Shown: one piece after another, positions 24,301 through 37,504 of the stretch
Layout: each line of letters begins with the position of its first letter
How positions within the stretch are numbered: position 1 is the first letter of the stretch
Source: Rhodamnia argentea
Lineage: Eukaryota; Streptophyta; Magnoliopsida; Myrtales; Myrtaceae
Assembly: GCF_020921035.1 (NCBI RefSeq)
Contig: NC_063157.1
Coordinates: forward strand, 682,001-746,000
Length of the DNA stretch: 64,000 bases
Direction of reading: 5' to 3'
Position numbers and translations under genes: made by a program
The notes under the pieces: model-generated
What the model saw: only the letters and a program-made list of their open reading frames with translations
Database searches by the model: none
What the model was told of the DNA's origin: nothing

Positions 24301-25357
24301 TTGAAAGCATCATCTCTTCCCGCCCTTAAAAATCACAAAAGAAGCAATCTGATCTCTCGGGCATACCGTGAGAGCTTATATACATCATGCCATTGCCAGG
24401 GATTGGATTAGTGTAATCACTTTTCATTCATCCCGCTTGAGAATCAGTTATGGAGATGGATGGATTCTCAATCGAAGTAAAATGTGTCCATATGCCCGAC
24501 AATAGCTCAAGACACCTTATCTTGTGCGATAGGAACATGATAAACCTCTCGCGATCAAACAGGATTATGTAGGTAAAAATTACCCGCTTAATCTCTCCAT
24601 TACGCCAACTAGTCGTTCATCGCTCTACTGGCAATGGTGTTTCGAGACGAGTAAGATCCTAATCAGGAAAAAGATGAAATTCCCCTCAAGTTCATCAAGT
24701 CACGATTCCTCGTCTATCCCGAAGGTCTAAATTGAGTCGCAGGGATCACTCTCCTAAAAAGAAAAGGACTTAATGATCCAATCGTCTGGCTCGCTCGCTT
24801 CCAGCAATCTTCAATAGCATCGATTGGTGTTTACCTTGGCATACAACCAGTATGTGATTTGCCAATGTAAAGTCCGTGTCAGGGAACGGCCAGACCACTC
24901 TGTTGCCGACTCGATGTTAGCTTCGTGCCAAAAGGCCAACAAATCTCGGCATCCTTACTGGATATTAGACATACATTATTCGAATGGAAGAAACGAAGCA
25001 TCATGGGCATTTAAGAATGTTGAAGACTGCTCTTTAAACATAACTCACAAGGAAATAATTCCAGTTAATCACATAACAACGGCTCTTAGAACGAGCGTTA
25101 GACACCCACGCTTAGGAAGCTTATCTACATTTCCTTGCGCACAGAAACATATTTAGTGCAAAAGAAAGCTTCACGTGGAGCATAGATAAACCTAGAAGCA
25201 TCCCACATGAGCCTCGAGTACTCAAGCCACGTGTGAGTGTCCAACTCGGGCCTGCAAATATTTACAGTTTACCGGCTATCCCTTGCCACCAATGTATCGC
25301 AATCCCATATTTACATTGTCACCCTCCCACTTGACAGCAATTATCTACAAGGAAGAG
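21380..25357. other. Upstream region of the SAM gene and intergenic DNA
   Basis: Minus-strand 5' sequence of the SAM gene lies at the left. The remainder is mixed-composition DNA with no recognisable exon, RNA or element. The last ~200 bp before 25358 are probably the 3' UTR of the LRR gene. Confidence 0.35.
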
Positions 25358-28300
25358 CTACTCAGGTCGGAAGTTTACAAGGTTGGGGAGATCAGTTGAT
25401 TGAAGCTTCTTGATGTCACCCCCAGTCACCTTGCAATTCTCCAATCTCAGCGACCTTAAATTCTTCAGTGTCTTCAGATGCCGCAGTCCAGCACCAGTCA
25501 CGCGAGAATTAGACACATTCAACGACACTAGTCCAGTCAATCCTGCATTCACACGAAAACATTATTACTCGACTGTGAAGAATCAACTCAACACATCATC
25601 CAAGGATATATTTAAGTTGCAGTATCCCACTCTCGCCTAACATTGATCCATAGCAGCACAGATATCTCAGAGAAGCTAAAATAAGTCCATGTATATGTAA
25701 ATCAGCAAAGCATATTTCTCCCAACAGGGAGTTATTCACCAGTATAAACTCAACCTAGTAGCAAATACCAGTTTCCAGTGAAATTTCAGCAAATAATGTT
25801 CACTCTCACTTTCACTAGAACTTGGTTCAAAAACTTGCAATATTAACTTACAGCCAATGCACAATGCGCATTCAAAGGTCAACGGTGCACAAAGTCATGT
25901 TATTCATGTTAATGGATGACCCTCAAATTAAATCTGGATGCGCTAGAGTTCACATTATTTTCACAAAGCAGGGGTCAAGAAGTACCAGAAACCAATTCCA
26001 GGGTTTTGTCCGTCAAGTTGCAGTTCTGCGATAAGTTTAGGAAAGAGAGAGATGAAAGATCTTTGATATTCTTCATGCCTGCATCAGTCAATCCCCCACC
26101 ACATATTTCCAGGGACTGGAGTTTCTTGAAGTCTGAGTCAATAAGCACAAATCGGAAGGTATCACAAAAGATTTAGAAGTATCAGTCAACACTCAAACTA
26201 GCCTTCATTGACCAGAATATACACAGGACAGGTCCATAACGTAGCAAGGAAGTTGGGCTGTTCATCCATACACTGCGTAGTTTCTAATTCATATTTAATT
26301 AAATGCTATAAAATAATTTTGGTTTCCCAAATCAGCGGCATGACAAACACTACTGCTCAAATTTGAGGTATCTGTTTCATAATTAGAACCATCTTCATTA
26401 CCAATATTTCTTAAGCATCATGGTTCATAGGTCCATGTATGCATGCCAGTATCACAGTATGACCATAATAGCATGCTTGATTCATAAAAGGCCCCTCTGA
26501 AAGTGCTCTACAAGATTGTGTTTTTAACATCAGATAGTTCATCGTATACACTTGATAAGGAAAAAGAAGAACAAAAGATAGGAACATACTTCGCAGGTAG
26601 GCGGTTCCAGAATCAGTGATGCGAGCTCCAAAGAGATCAAGGTGAGTCAATCCAGTCAAACCTGTCCCCCCCATAAAAAAAACACTTGCATTAGTAAACT
26701 CAATGACATAGAAATCAGTAAACCATGGAAATCATAAAGTCTAATGCAAATCATGGTTCAGAAAGTTCAGAAGGTCAAAGCAATTCCTAAAAAACTTGAG
26801 AAAAAGTAAGCGGTTAAGACAACTCCATCTTTCCGAGGTATAGTTAGCTCAAGGCAAAACAGCAAGTACAAAATGCAAAGCAGTAGTACACAAACAGAAC
26901 AAACTAGAATGCACATTTTAAAAAAACAATTAAATACACAGACCCATGCTAGCTCTTCAGTGTTTACTCGGTAGATCATTAAGCAGAACACAGAATCCAA
27001 GCAATCTCAAACCCCAAACCATAGACAACACCTATCCTAAAATAATCCAATCTTGGCACAAGGAGAGAAATAAAGTCTAACATTAGAATAGTGAAAAAAA
27101 CTTGCCAGTAAGGGCAGCAAGTCCAGTGTCTGTGATTTGGCGTGTATCCAAATTAAGTGATTTAAGGCCAGAAAGTCCAGAAAGCTTTCTTAAACCTCCA
27201 TCTGTAACAGCAGTGAAGGACAAATTGATACTCTCCAGATTGGTCAGACCTACAAAAGGAAGATATACAAATCTGACATGAGTAAACTTCAAGGAAATTC
27301 AACCAAAAAAACAAAAACCTGAAGGAAATTAACTACAACAAATTTCTAATATTCAATGGCAACCTGAGAAGAAATCACCTCATCCTTCATAATCAATTGT
27401 AATAAATTAATCAGCTACCTGTTACATTTATGAAAGACAGACCATGCAGAAAGCACAGGCAGTTTCATGGGAAGAAAGACTGAGGACGACGAACTTATAC
27501 AATAAATCACTTTGATCACTCAAGAGATAGGGGTCAGGAACGTAAGGCCAACGTGGAAACTTGAAGATGCAAAATGACACAGCATCCAAGTGAAACACCT
27601 TAAACTTCAAGTCAGTGTGGTTAGGGAGATGTGAACTGCAGGCCTCACAAATGACACAGATTACGAACACTCCATATTAAGCTTCTTTTGATCTCAGTTC
27701 AAATAGGCTAAAATATATAGCCCCTCCTAAATCCAGACTGACTAAATTTAGTTCGAGTTTGATCATTGACCTCTATGCAAGGATACAGGGAAAATGGATA
27801 GCCTCTCTTAATTTATGGCATGACTAGCTCCACTTTCAAACAAACAGTCCAACAAATATGCCTAAAGGCACAAGCTGACCTCTTCCATTGTTTACTATGC
27901 CAGAAAAACAAATTAACTCTACTGACAAGCACAAAAGAAGATGAATATCCAACACGAGAAAATGTTCAGTACGACAAAGTTGAGATTGCAATCTCTTCAT
28001 TTCCTAGAATACATAAGCAACTGAGACAGATCAGAAATTGAGAAAGAATGCCCAATACAATCATGCAACACTAGAGAAAATGTACGATGCACTCAGACAA
28101 GTCATCTATCATTTATCAAATTGACTTCAGAAATAGGCAATTGTCTCACCTGACAGATGGTGGAGCCCATTGCTCCCAACATCGGTATCAGACAACTCCA
28201 AGCATTTCAAACGCCTAAGGTCTATAAGAACACAATTCTCAGTGCCAACTTCAGCAATGAGGCTTGTCATAAAAGCATGAGCAGAAAGTACAACGAAAAG

Positions 28301-31300
28301 GACGTAGATGCAATACCAGGTTAAGAAGGGTAAAAGAATAAACTTCACCGTTAATTTCAACTATGCATGTATCGAAGCAATCCAAATGAGATTAAGGAAC
28401 TTTAGGGATTTAACTCTACATAATCCAGGATTAAAAATGTATATGCGCTCCGACAGAAACAAAAAAATCACAGGTTGAATTTTTAAACCAGGATAAAGAC
28501 ATATATCACTCCAATATAGTGATCTCTATCCATAAATATGATGCATGAAACTGAACGACACTTTTGTTGAACTGCTTTTCTTTTCTTTTCTTTTTCTTTT
28601 TTTTTGGGGGGGTTTAAGTGGGAGAGTGCACTCCTGTTGATGCTATGAGACCTTTATTTGCAAGGGATTAGGTTGGCATCGCCAAAGCGACAGTGACTTC
28701 ACTTCAGTTCAGTCACAAGAATACAGAGATGTCAAGGGTAAAAGAGCATAAAAAAATATCTACCTGCTAAATTAACCAGACCTTCATCACCAATTTTGCA
28801 AGAATCTAAGTTCAAGCTCTCCAAATTTGTCAACCCTGCATTAGCAAAATAAATTATTACATGTAGTGAACAGACCATATACCAACCTATGCTAACTCCA
28901 GAGGACATTAACTTTGTCAGTTAAGTAATCGATAATAACGGGCTTTAAATACAAAATATATTCAGAATACTGTCTAATAATCTAAGTAAATAGTACATAC
29001 TTCACAATATTAAGTAGTTGCAACTATAAAAATGAAATTGGACTATAGCACAACCGTAGTATATAAAAATAACATATTTTTGTCTTTATGTACAGCTTTT
29101 GAACAAGAGACTGCTAAAATACGATGATTCCCAATCAAAGCTAGAAGACAGCATTAAAAAGAAAAAAGAATGACCTCCACACATGGTCAGCCACCGATGT
29201 TAGACATTTAGCATATAGATCTCTTATACCAAGAAATCTGATAGAGCTTTCTAGAAAAGAAACTTCGGATTTTGAATTTACAAAAAAAAAAAAAATAGTA
29301 CTTCTCAGGTGCACCAAGCAAGCATCTGTGATCTCATTGAACCCCAAGTTCAACACCTTCAAATTACCAAGTCCTGTGCAGGCAACAAATGCAGTTACAA
29401 AGTGATCACTATAACCGGCAAAGTGATGTGACCAAACTAATGACTCCATGCAACTTACGGGAAAACTTATCACATCCCTCATCATTGAGACGACATCTGT
29501 TAAGATTCAAATATAGGAGGGCTGAGAGAGCTGCATGAAAAGAGGCCAGGTCAGCTTTAAAAAATAAGAAAAAGAAAATGATACTCAGAAGCAGAGAGAC
29601 TCCAAATGCAAGGTTTATTAGGTAGTATGTAAGTTAACCTGTCTGAGCTGGGGAATACCTAAAGATTGAAAAAGAAGGCTTTTCCATTGATTACAAACTG
29701 TTTTAAGATTTTCATAAAGTAAGGAACATAACCTACCCCATACGAATATTAGTCTTTTCTAACAGATCAACTTTACCATTCTCATAAGAAAAACCACTCA
29801 GCAGTCTCCAGTTTCTTATAGGGCAACAGGAAATCTATATCCACCCACATCATCCTGTCTCTGTAATGAGCAATTTTGATAGGTAAAAATCATTGTAACA
29901 GAATTGATAAACTGCAAACCTGCCAAGGAGTCCAAACACGCCGCAGTAACAGGACATCCCTCCAAGTTCAATATAGAAAGCTTATGGAGGCCTGCAATGA
30001 TAAAAGGATCATTGTATGACTTGGGTGCACAAGGCTCAACAACAGGATTACATTAATTAATGACAGAAGCCGAAGAAGATGGCTACACAAATAAATTCAG
30101 GTAGCTATATGTAAGCAAGAGATATCTAGTTGAATCAGAAAGATCAACAACTTCTTTGGACAAAAAAACCCTGGTTTCCACAATCTTGAAAAAGGAATTA
30201 TACTTGAAAATGCAACGGAAAGAAGATTTTTGCATTATTTCATCATTGACGAAATGAATTGACAAACATTGCCCAAAACCAATCAGTCACGGCTAGCCAT
30301 GCTTTGCCTAAGAATAACAGGCTGAATTTTCATAATCCATCCTTCGTTCTATACGTTCTATGTTTTTAATCAGTCATTGAGAGCTCTGCACGTCTATATT
30401 ATGTTAAGACATCAGTAAACACAATGGTTGCTTCATGAATTTTGAAGTAGCTCCTCAGGAACCAAAGTTGCATACTGCAGCCTAACGCATTTTGCCTTTG
30501 AATAAAGCTTGTAGGGACATTCTAGCATGTGAATATGCTATATCAGCTACCACTCGCGACTATGTAAAAAGCATCGGATCTTCTCCAACACAGCCAGGCA
30601 CAAGGGTGGTTGTACGTAAAAGTCAAGAAGTTGGAAGAAGTGGTTTGAATGTATGCCATATATGATCATGCTAAAACACATAACAGAACTTCCTGCTGTC
30701 GCTTCACATACATTACAGTTGGTCATCCGTCAATTCCATGTGATTGACCAGAATTACCTTTAAGATGTGTGATCCCAGAATCTGTAATCTTACTGCAAGA
30801 AACTTGCAACGATTTTAAGTTTGTGAGGCCTGAAATGTCAGAGATAATCAAGAAGAATTAGTGAAGCATGCTGACTTCCGTATAATTGAGATAATCTAAT
30901 GCGCGTGTATCACATTACACATCCATCTATTTAATCCAACTCCAAGTTTCTTTTCTTTTTTTAAATTTCAAAGTTTCAAACTCAACTCATGCAATTATTA
31001 CGCAACACTCGCAAAAGGAGAAAGGATCTGTACATAATCGAAAGGGACACCAATGAGGGTTCACAACCTATTGAAAATATAAGAGAGTGATTTACCATAT
31101 GATGATGAACAAATTAATATTAACTGAACAAGGCATTGAAGTGACCAACCACTATGATTCCAACACGAGGAAGACCTTCACACGAGTACCAACAGTAACA
31201 AAATATAGAGACATTTCTACAAAACATAAGTACCAGAGAGAGGCCTCATATCAGCATCTGTTATCGAATTGCACCACTTGATATTAAGAGACTCTAGCTT

Positions 31301-32948
31301 TGATAGACCTGCAAGACATTTACCACAGCAATGAGAACGATGAGAAATAAAATAGGTTGAATCACATCATGCTTATTCAGAGAGGACATCAATGATATTC
31401 ACACCAGACCCAATGAATACTTCAAGTGCACACCTTCAAGATAAACGAGTCCACCATGAATTTTCGGACATCTCTCCAAATCCAACTTCGCCAAATTAAC
31501 TAAGCCAGCAAAGGCACTCATTCCCCGACTTGTAATAGCATCATTTCTCCTAAAACTTAGAGCTGTCAAGTTTGAGAGGCCTGCAGAAAGAAAAGGGTGT
31601 CACGTTTATCCATGGAGAAGGATCTCCAGGAACTTATATCCTTGTGATGCAAGACCAAACCAGAAGGTCCAAAACACAGCCATCCACAGTATAGATATTA
31701 GCTAAACTATACTACTAAGAACTATCATTTCCTGGAATATTCATCCTAAGACGAACTTCAAAGACACAACAAGCTAAAAAGACATGCTCATGAAATAGAT
31801 TATTAGGCCACATATGGTATGATTGGCAGCTTAGAAATCATGAGGCATTGAGCTATACTAGTCAAACCAAGAAATCATATTAATATAGTCATTAGGCAAG
31901 TACCAGTTCTGCTTAGCCTCCATATGAACTTGAGTCACAAGCATGTTATAGTCCTTCATTGGATGATCCATGGTTATGCATGTGAAATTTAACGGGGATG
32001 AGTCTTGAGATCTTCTCTAGATTATTTACAGCATTATTAATGTATCGCACAGCAAATACTTCCCTTAGTTTAATCAACTTTCTCACACTACCAAGAACCA
32101 TTTGTCCAGCTTCTATGGAGCAAAAATAGTCTTCAAAGGACCAAAAGAATAAGCATGGAAATTGAAAACGAAAACCTAGAGGGAAACACCGCCAGGGCCT
32201 ACCACTAAGGTGTTGGACCCCTCGATCTGATATCTGGTCACAGTAATTAAAATTCAAAGATTGAATGTTTGTGCAATCTTTTAGAAGAGTTACTCCATCA
32301 TCAGAAACCTCAGATCCAGAAAGATCAACAGAAAGCAATGATGATCCTTGAGAAGAAATGACATTCAACCACTTGTCATCGACCCCGGGGTACTCGCCCA
32401 AGTGCAAATCCTGTCAAATCCAACAGAGAGACACATTAATTAGATATCACAGGGCATAACAACATCGACAGAGAAGGACCATGGCCATGGTGTAAGGCAT
32501 TACCTGGAGAGCACAGTCTCGAAATGCTTCAAGAGAAGCATCAGTCAGACGCTGAGAAAGCACCGATTCATTGAAGATAAGCTGAGTAATATCCCTTGGT
32601 AGAATTGAGAAGGTTTTATACTTTCCAATATCCTGTAGGGAGAGAAATATGTGAAGAGAAGGCAAGGGAAGGAAAAAATGCGGAAGGGCACATGAATTGG
32701 GCCAACAGAAGAAGCCGTGCTCCACATTGAGACATGCGACTTGAAAGTACCTCAGTAATCTTCTGGACACATAGGTCCATAAGAGACGGGAGTTTGCCTC
32801 GGTGATGCTGCATATCACTGAAGGAACGAGAAAATGAAGTTGACAGCCACTTTGAACTCCCGCTCTTGGAATATCTACCACACACGGCTCCATGCAGGAC
32901 ATCTTCATCATCCTGTTGATTCCTCTTCCTAGAACAAGCTCCCCCCAT
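25358..32948 (-). CDS. Leucine-rich repeat protein, AT1G15740-like (F-box/LRR-type repeats)
   Basis: Fifteen coding exons join without a frame break to give 578 residues. Exons: 32751-32948, 32504-32632, 32203-32410, 31434-31580, 31234-31308, 30758-30829, 29920-29991, 29459-29530, 29302-29373, 28764-28835, 28150-28221, 27106-27249, 26590-26661, 25986-26132, 25358-25542. The start is MGGACSRKRNQQDDEDVLHG; Gly2 and Cys5 suggest N-myristoylation or palmitoylation and membrane attachment (inference). A short region with DITQLIFNESVLSQRLTD follows, then about 17 LRRs of 24 residues in the style LTNLESLNLDSCKIGDEGLV, as in F-box/LRR and AMN1-type proteins. No clear F-box was seen. Length and N-terminus match the Arabidopsis family AT1G15740 (about 585 residues), whose function is not established. 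The intron between exons 12 and 13 has a GC donor (gcaagt). Most LRR exons are exactly 72 nt. Confidence 0.93.
26662..27105 (-). other. GC-AG intron in the LRR gene
   Basis: The donor reads CTTACTG/gcaagt and the acceptor is a normal ..acag. The exon frame runs on exactly (TAL..TG|GLTGLTHLDL). GCAAGT is the known strong consensus of rare GC donors. Confidence 0.85.
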
Positions 32949-33717
32949 TGAGGAAATTCTCCGAGTCAATACTACATAAGCCTCATGAATAATAGAGCAC
33001 AGTGCTACCGCAATCCATTGTATCACCCAAAATGAAAAGGCACTTATTATCCCCTGTAGAGTATAAAAGAGACATTACAGCATGACAAGTCAGCCCAAAC
33101 AGTCAGGTTACAGCAATTGTCCTGAGAACTATCGGGCGCCAACAACGAAGTATTCAACCATGAAATAAAATAACTTGTTGCTCAGAACAGCAAATTGCAG
33201 CAGACATGCCCCTAAAGAAAAGCTGCATTTTATTACACAACACGCACCATATGTACCAACTTGCAAAGACCGTGTAACGAGAAAATGAGCATTCAGCTCG
33301 TGATAATGGCAGTCCAAGAGCGCATAGTAGTTGACAGGAAAACTACAACAAAGGCTCAACCTCATCACTCTCTTGAATGCCACATATAGGATCAATTTGA
33401 GGGGAATGAAAGACTACTCATTTTTATTTTTATAGTAAAGAACTGAATGATTACTCTGCTTCTATTGGAATGCATACTTAATAAGTTACATAAAACTCCC
33501 AATAGAGTGCTCGGCCACCTAGGGGCAAAAAGAAGAGGCAAATTAATCATCCCAGACCGACCAGTAGACATTGGGCAAAGGTGAAGTTTCAAAATAAACC
33601 CATCGACTGCAGGTTTTGCATACGCATAAGTGGATTACACAGATACAACAGAATCTCGGCAGCATGAACCCAGGATAAACCCGAAAGCTTTTTTCTTTTT
33701 CATTTTTTTTTGTGGGG

Positions 33718-33753
<36 letters not shown>

Positions 33754-34500
33754 ATAAAGTTTTAAGTCACTGAGATACCATTAGACAGGGAAGCTAAAGC
33801 AAATTGGCCTCGGTAAAGTGAATTAGAATCACCTTCCTTTTTCATCTTTAACTACCAACGAGGCACATTTCCTCTATTTTTTTGACATCTTAAACTTTTT
33901 CACGAATAAACTCGTGAAAAGGAGCATCTTACGAAAGAAACGAATGAAACGTCGTCCGAAACTACGGAAGAAATTCGAGTAAAAGAACACCACGCCAGCA
34001 AAGAGAGCTTCGAATCCAGTTCTAACCAGGAAAAATATAATAGCGTTAAAAACGATAAAGAAAACAAACAGAGAGATCGAAACTTATTACAAAAAAAAAA
34101 AAAAACAGTGATAACCTTATGATCATCGAAGGCTGAGATGGAATTAAAAAAAAAAAAACACGTCCTCACTGTGCGGCAGAATCTGTTCTTCGATCATGGT
34201 ACTCCGAGACCACAATCCTCTAAACCGACGAAAGAGAACATCGCGGTGTCATCTCACGTTAAACTACGCCTTCCGAATAAGCGGAGAGGGGGAGAGAGAG
34301 AGAGAGAGAGACATCGCCATCAGTTGATACCTCATCATGATCATGACGATTGAACTCAACGTCAGACCTCCATCGACGGAGAGGGAGTTCGATCTCGAGA
34401 GAGAGAGAGAGACGAAGAGGGAGGAGCTCTCGAGAGAGAGTGAAAGCTGAGGAAGAAGAAGGGCAGCATCACCAACCGCGTCTCCCCAGCTCTAGCTTCG
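32949..34500 (-). other. 5' UTR exons and leader intron of the LRR gene
   Basis: An acceptor (ctctacag) at 33054 and a donor (GATGAG/gtatca) at 34330/34331 fit a leader intron of about 1.3 kb, with a leader exon from 34331 to roughly 34500. The leader carries two overlapping uORFs in the second exon (32983-33018, 11 codons plus stop, and 32972-32986) and further ATGs in the first. CT-rich tracts at 34287-34310 and 34399-34440 lie in or near the first exon. Inferred from splice signals only. Confidence 0.5.
33720..33751. repeat. (GA)n microsatellite
   Basis: About 16 GA units inside the inferred leader intron of the LRR gene. Confidence 0.9.
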
Positions 34501-34589
34501 GTAGGTCCGAACCAAGGGAAGAGCGCCACGCGCGGCTCGGAACCAGTGAATGGGGCACAGGCTCGGAGTTCAGCGGGAAAAGCTTCGGG

Positions 34590-36901
34590 AGATGGAGATA
34601 AGGGTGGGCGGGGCCGGCCCCACATTCGGGGGATCGTTTTCGTCCTCCTTTGCTTTATCCACGGGGCTACGTGGGCCCCACGAGTTTAAGCCTTGCCGGA
34701 TTATGCACGCAAGGTTGAATTATAATCATTAATTAATGAGCCAAAATGGGGCTTAATGATACTTATGATTACTTTTCTATACCGCACTATTCCCACGAAT
34801 AAATCAATCAATTCAATAATCGGGGCAATGCGGGGTCGTACGAGACGACGGCGAGACGAAAAATCTGTGTGCTAATCAAACACTATTTCTCTATCGAACA
34901 CTAGACATTTTGGAAGCGACGGACGAAATTTGGTCGGTCCGCTTCATGGGCGGCTTTATCGTGCCTTTCCTCTGACCTCTTTCTTCCTTCGAAGTGAGCA
35001 TCAAAGTGAGAATTCTATCAATCTATCAACCCGTACGAAAAAATTGAAAAATGGATTGTTGTTGATCATCAAACCCACCCCAATAGCTGGGTACAATAAA
35101 AGAAACCGATAATCCGGGAAGTTGCGAGATTTAAAATCAGCGGGGTCCCAAATCAGCGGGGTTGTCGGACGTAGATGGAATTTTTCCTTTTTTTTTTTTG
35201 GGATTTAGGGCGATGGGTTTTCGATTTGGTTAATGATTGAATGTAAAATTTTTGGAATGTGTTGGTGATTTAGATATACTTTTAGCAGATGTTAATGTTA
35301 TGAAAGATACTCTTCGCGCAGCTCCAGTACTGCACTCTATAGGCACAATTAAATCTCAGTGAGTGAGCCCCGTCATAATCCGTTTGTTCACTCTCTTCAC
35401 GACACGACACAGGCTTAAATGTATTGCCAAAAGCCGCCTTCGGCTGGTCGATGTGGAGGACGAAACGAGGGCAAAGGATGATGAGGATTGCTTGTTCGAT
35501 GCAACTTCTCAAAAGTCAATTTTTTTTTTTCTGGAATGGAGCCGATCCTGTTCATTATGCTTTGCAGTCCAAGTCTTTCTCCTCCTCCTTGTACATCCGA
35601 CTAAAATTGCACAACCTTGGAACCATGGAACAGAAACCCACGACCGTGATTCTTTCCATAATGGCAATTATGGCATGGATTGACCGGTTGGTCTATTGCT
35701 CTGTCACCTATGTCTCAACCCCCCACCCCTTTTAATTTCCCCCTGTGTGAGTAAATTTACATTCTGAATTTACCTCGGTGAAGTAAATCGTTTTTGCAGA
35801 TGGTGATAACCGAAACTACTGAACCCAAAACATCTTTTGTAGACGGTGAACATTCATAGGTCTTAGTTGCCCCAACTACGATCCGTTCATGGACTTCACT
35901 CGCGGCAAAAATTCATACAAGGAATTAAGAATACAGACCAAAATCATATGGTCCTCATTTGTCACTGCAGCAAGTAGATTCGGGCAAAGTGATGCAATTT
36001 GAAGCATAATAAAATTAACCACCATTATAAGATGAATGCCTTCTACTGCTACGTAACTGAGTAACCAACCACCATTATATAAATTATATATAAATTCATA
36101 AGCAAGAGAGTGAAATTAAGGAGCAGCACAGCCGGGTTTTATTAAAACTATTGTGGCAATCAAGCCACACCTGCACTTTAAAACTCTGCCTTAAAGATGA
36201 TTTTGCTTGCACTTTAACGCTCTAGGGCGTGACCCTATGGGAAAGTTATGCCAGCAAACACAAGTATAGGAGAGTTCACCTTCAAGAACCGATTCAACCA
36301 TACAATATCCACAGTTTACCAATCAAGATCTAATTCCTGTTTACCTCCCCCACTCCAGCTTTGTAAAGTCTGATGGTCTCCGTAATGATCCTCAAAATGC
36401 AAAAGCAGCTTTAGGCAATACATAGAGCTATGGACATGGTTATGAGTAAGTGCCTGTAAGTCCGAGAACTAAATACAGAAGAAAAGTCATCACAAGTATA
36501 GAATTCTCAGAATTTCCTGAACAGTGAAGCAAGAAGCACCTCTCCAACAGAGACAAGCAACAGAGTTCAAAATCATACATGCATTGAAGACGAAGTCTAC
36601 TCCTTAATTTTCACTAGCATTCAACCAACAAGAAGACAACCAAAGTCAACAGAAGATCTCATAAATCTGCTATACCAAATGCTAAATGCAAAACTACAGC
36701 TGAAACAGTGACCACGAAATCCCAAATAACAGCTTAGTAAATTCCAATGAATTAATGGATACTTAAAATGCATTTGTTTTGCTGAAATCCCACGTTATGG
36801 GTAGAGATATTATTGGCAAAAGGTCACAAATACGTGAGAGACAAGATCGAATCTACATCAGCTGAAGCACCATAACTGAGGCTTTTACACTGCATTCTCA
36901 A
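34590..36901. other. LRR-gene promoter side and intergenic DNA
   Basis: A GC-rich patch (GGCGGGGCCGGCCCCAC) at about 34607-34625 lies just upstream of the inferred LRR transcript start. The rest has no recognisable gene; the stretch near 36300-36901 is probably the 3' UTR of the TTM3-like gene. Confidence 0.35.
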
Positions 36902-37504
36902 TCAGTCAGGCAACTTCCTCGAGCGGAAAACTGCAAACTTGTTGACATCTGAATAAGAGTACCTTATACCCTTCTCCTCCAAGAACCCTTCAATCAATTT
37001 CTTATCCCTCTCTGGCTCCACGCTCTCACATTCAATCTCGTAACTCGTCCCAAAATCATATATTGTCTCATCAAGCTCCAATTTCAATCCCTTCCAATCA
37101 TACACCGCCCTCACATTCCTAAATCCACCCAAACACACCAGCCCCTTCACATTATACTCTTCCCTCACTCTCTTGATTATATCCGATGAACCAAACAACA
37201 AAAGGCGCCCTGGTTCGTCGACACACGCGCGGCCCACAGAAGGGTCTACCGGTTCTTCCTGCTCCTCGACGCGGCTAATGCCACTTGATATAACAGGTTT
37301 GGCCTTGAGGGAGAGGACGCAGCGGGAGTCGAGGTCATAAAACCGGAGGCGCAGTGCGGCGAGGTTCTTGACAAGCTCCGAGCCCTCGCCGTCGAAGAAG
37401 ATATTCTCTTGGGCAAGGGTTTTGATGTGGAAGGGGGAGAGGGCGTCCGAGACCTTCTGGTGAGCGGTGGAGTCCGGAAGGCGGAGCTTGATCTCCACCT
37501 CCAT
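36902..37504 (-). CDS. TTM3: Triphosphate tunnel metalloenzyme 3-like (CYTH domain)
   Basis: An intronless frame of 200 residues begins MEVEIKLRLPDSTAHQKVSD. The ExExK motif of CYTH enzymes is E2-E4-K6. Further tunnel residues are visible: ALRLRFYDL (about 60), CVLSLKAKP (about 72-80), SRVEEQEEP, VKGLVCLGGFRNVRAVYDW and LKLELDETIYDFGTSYEIECE (about 160-180), and the end VNKFAVFRSRKLPD matches plant TTM3. Family members bind divalent metal and hydrolyse inorganic tripolyphosphate; plant TTM3 is a soluble tripolyphosphatase linked to root growth. The Met is the first ATG in frame, since the open frame upstream has only a TTG. In Arabidopsis TTM3 is translated from a transcript that also encodes CDC26; I see no CDC26-like frame in the 650 bp upstream here. 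Confidence 0.92.
   Translation of the reverse strand: MEVEIKLRLPDSTAHQKVSDALSPFHIKTLAQENIFFDGEGSELVKNLAALRLRFYDLDSRCVLSLKAKPVISSGISRVEEQEEPVDPSVGRACVDEPGRLLLFGSSDIIKRVREEYNVKGLVCLGGFRNVRAVYDWKGLKLELDETIYDFGTSYEIECESVEPERDKKLIEGFLEEKGIRYSYSDVNKFAVFRSRKLPD

Noticed and set aside
24824-25156. 110-residue + frame upstream of the LRR gene's 3' end
   Set aside because: No family, splice sites or codon bias; it looks like chance.
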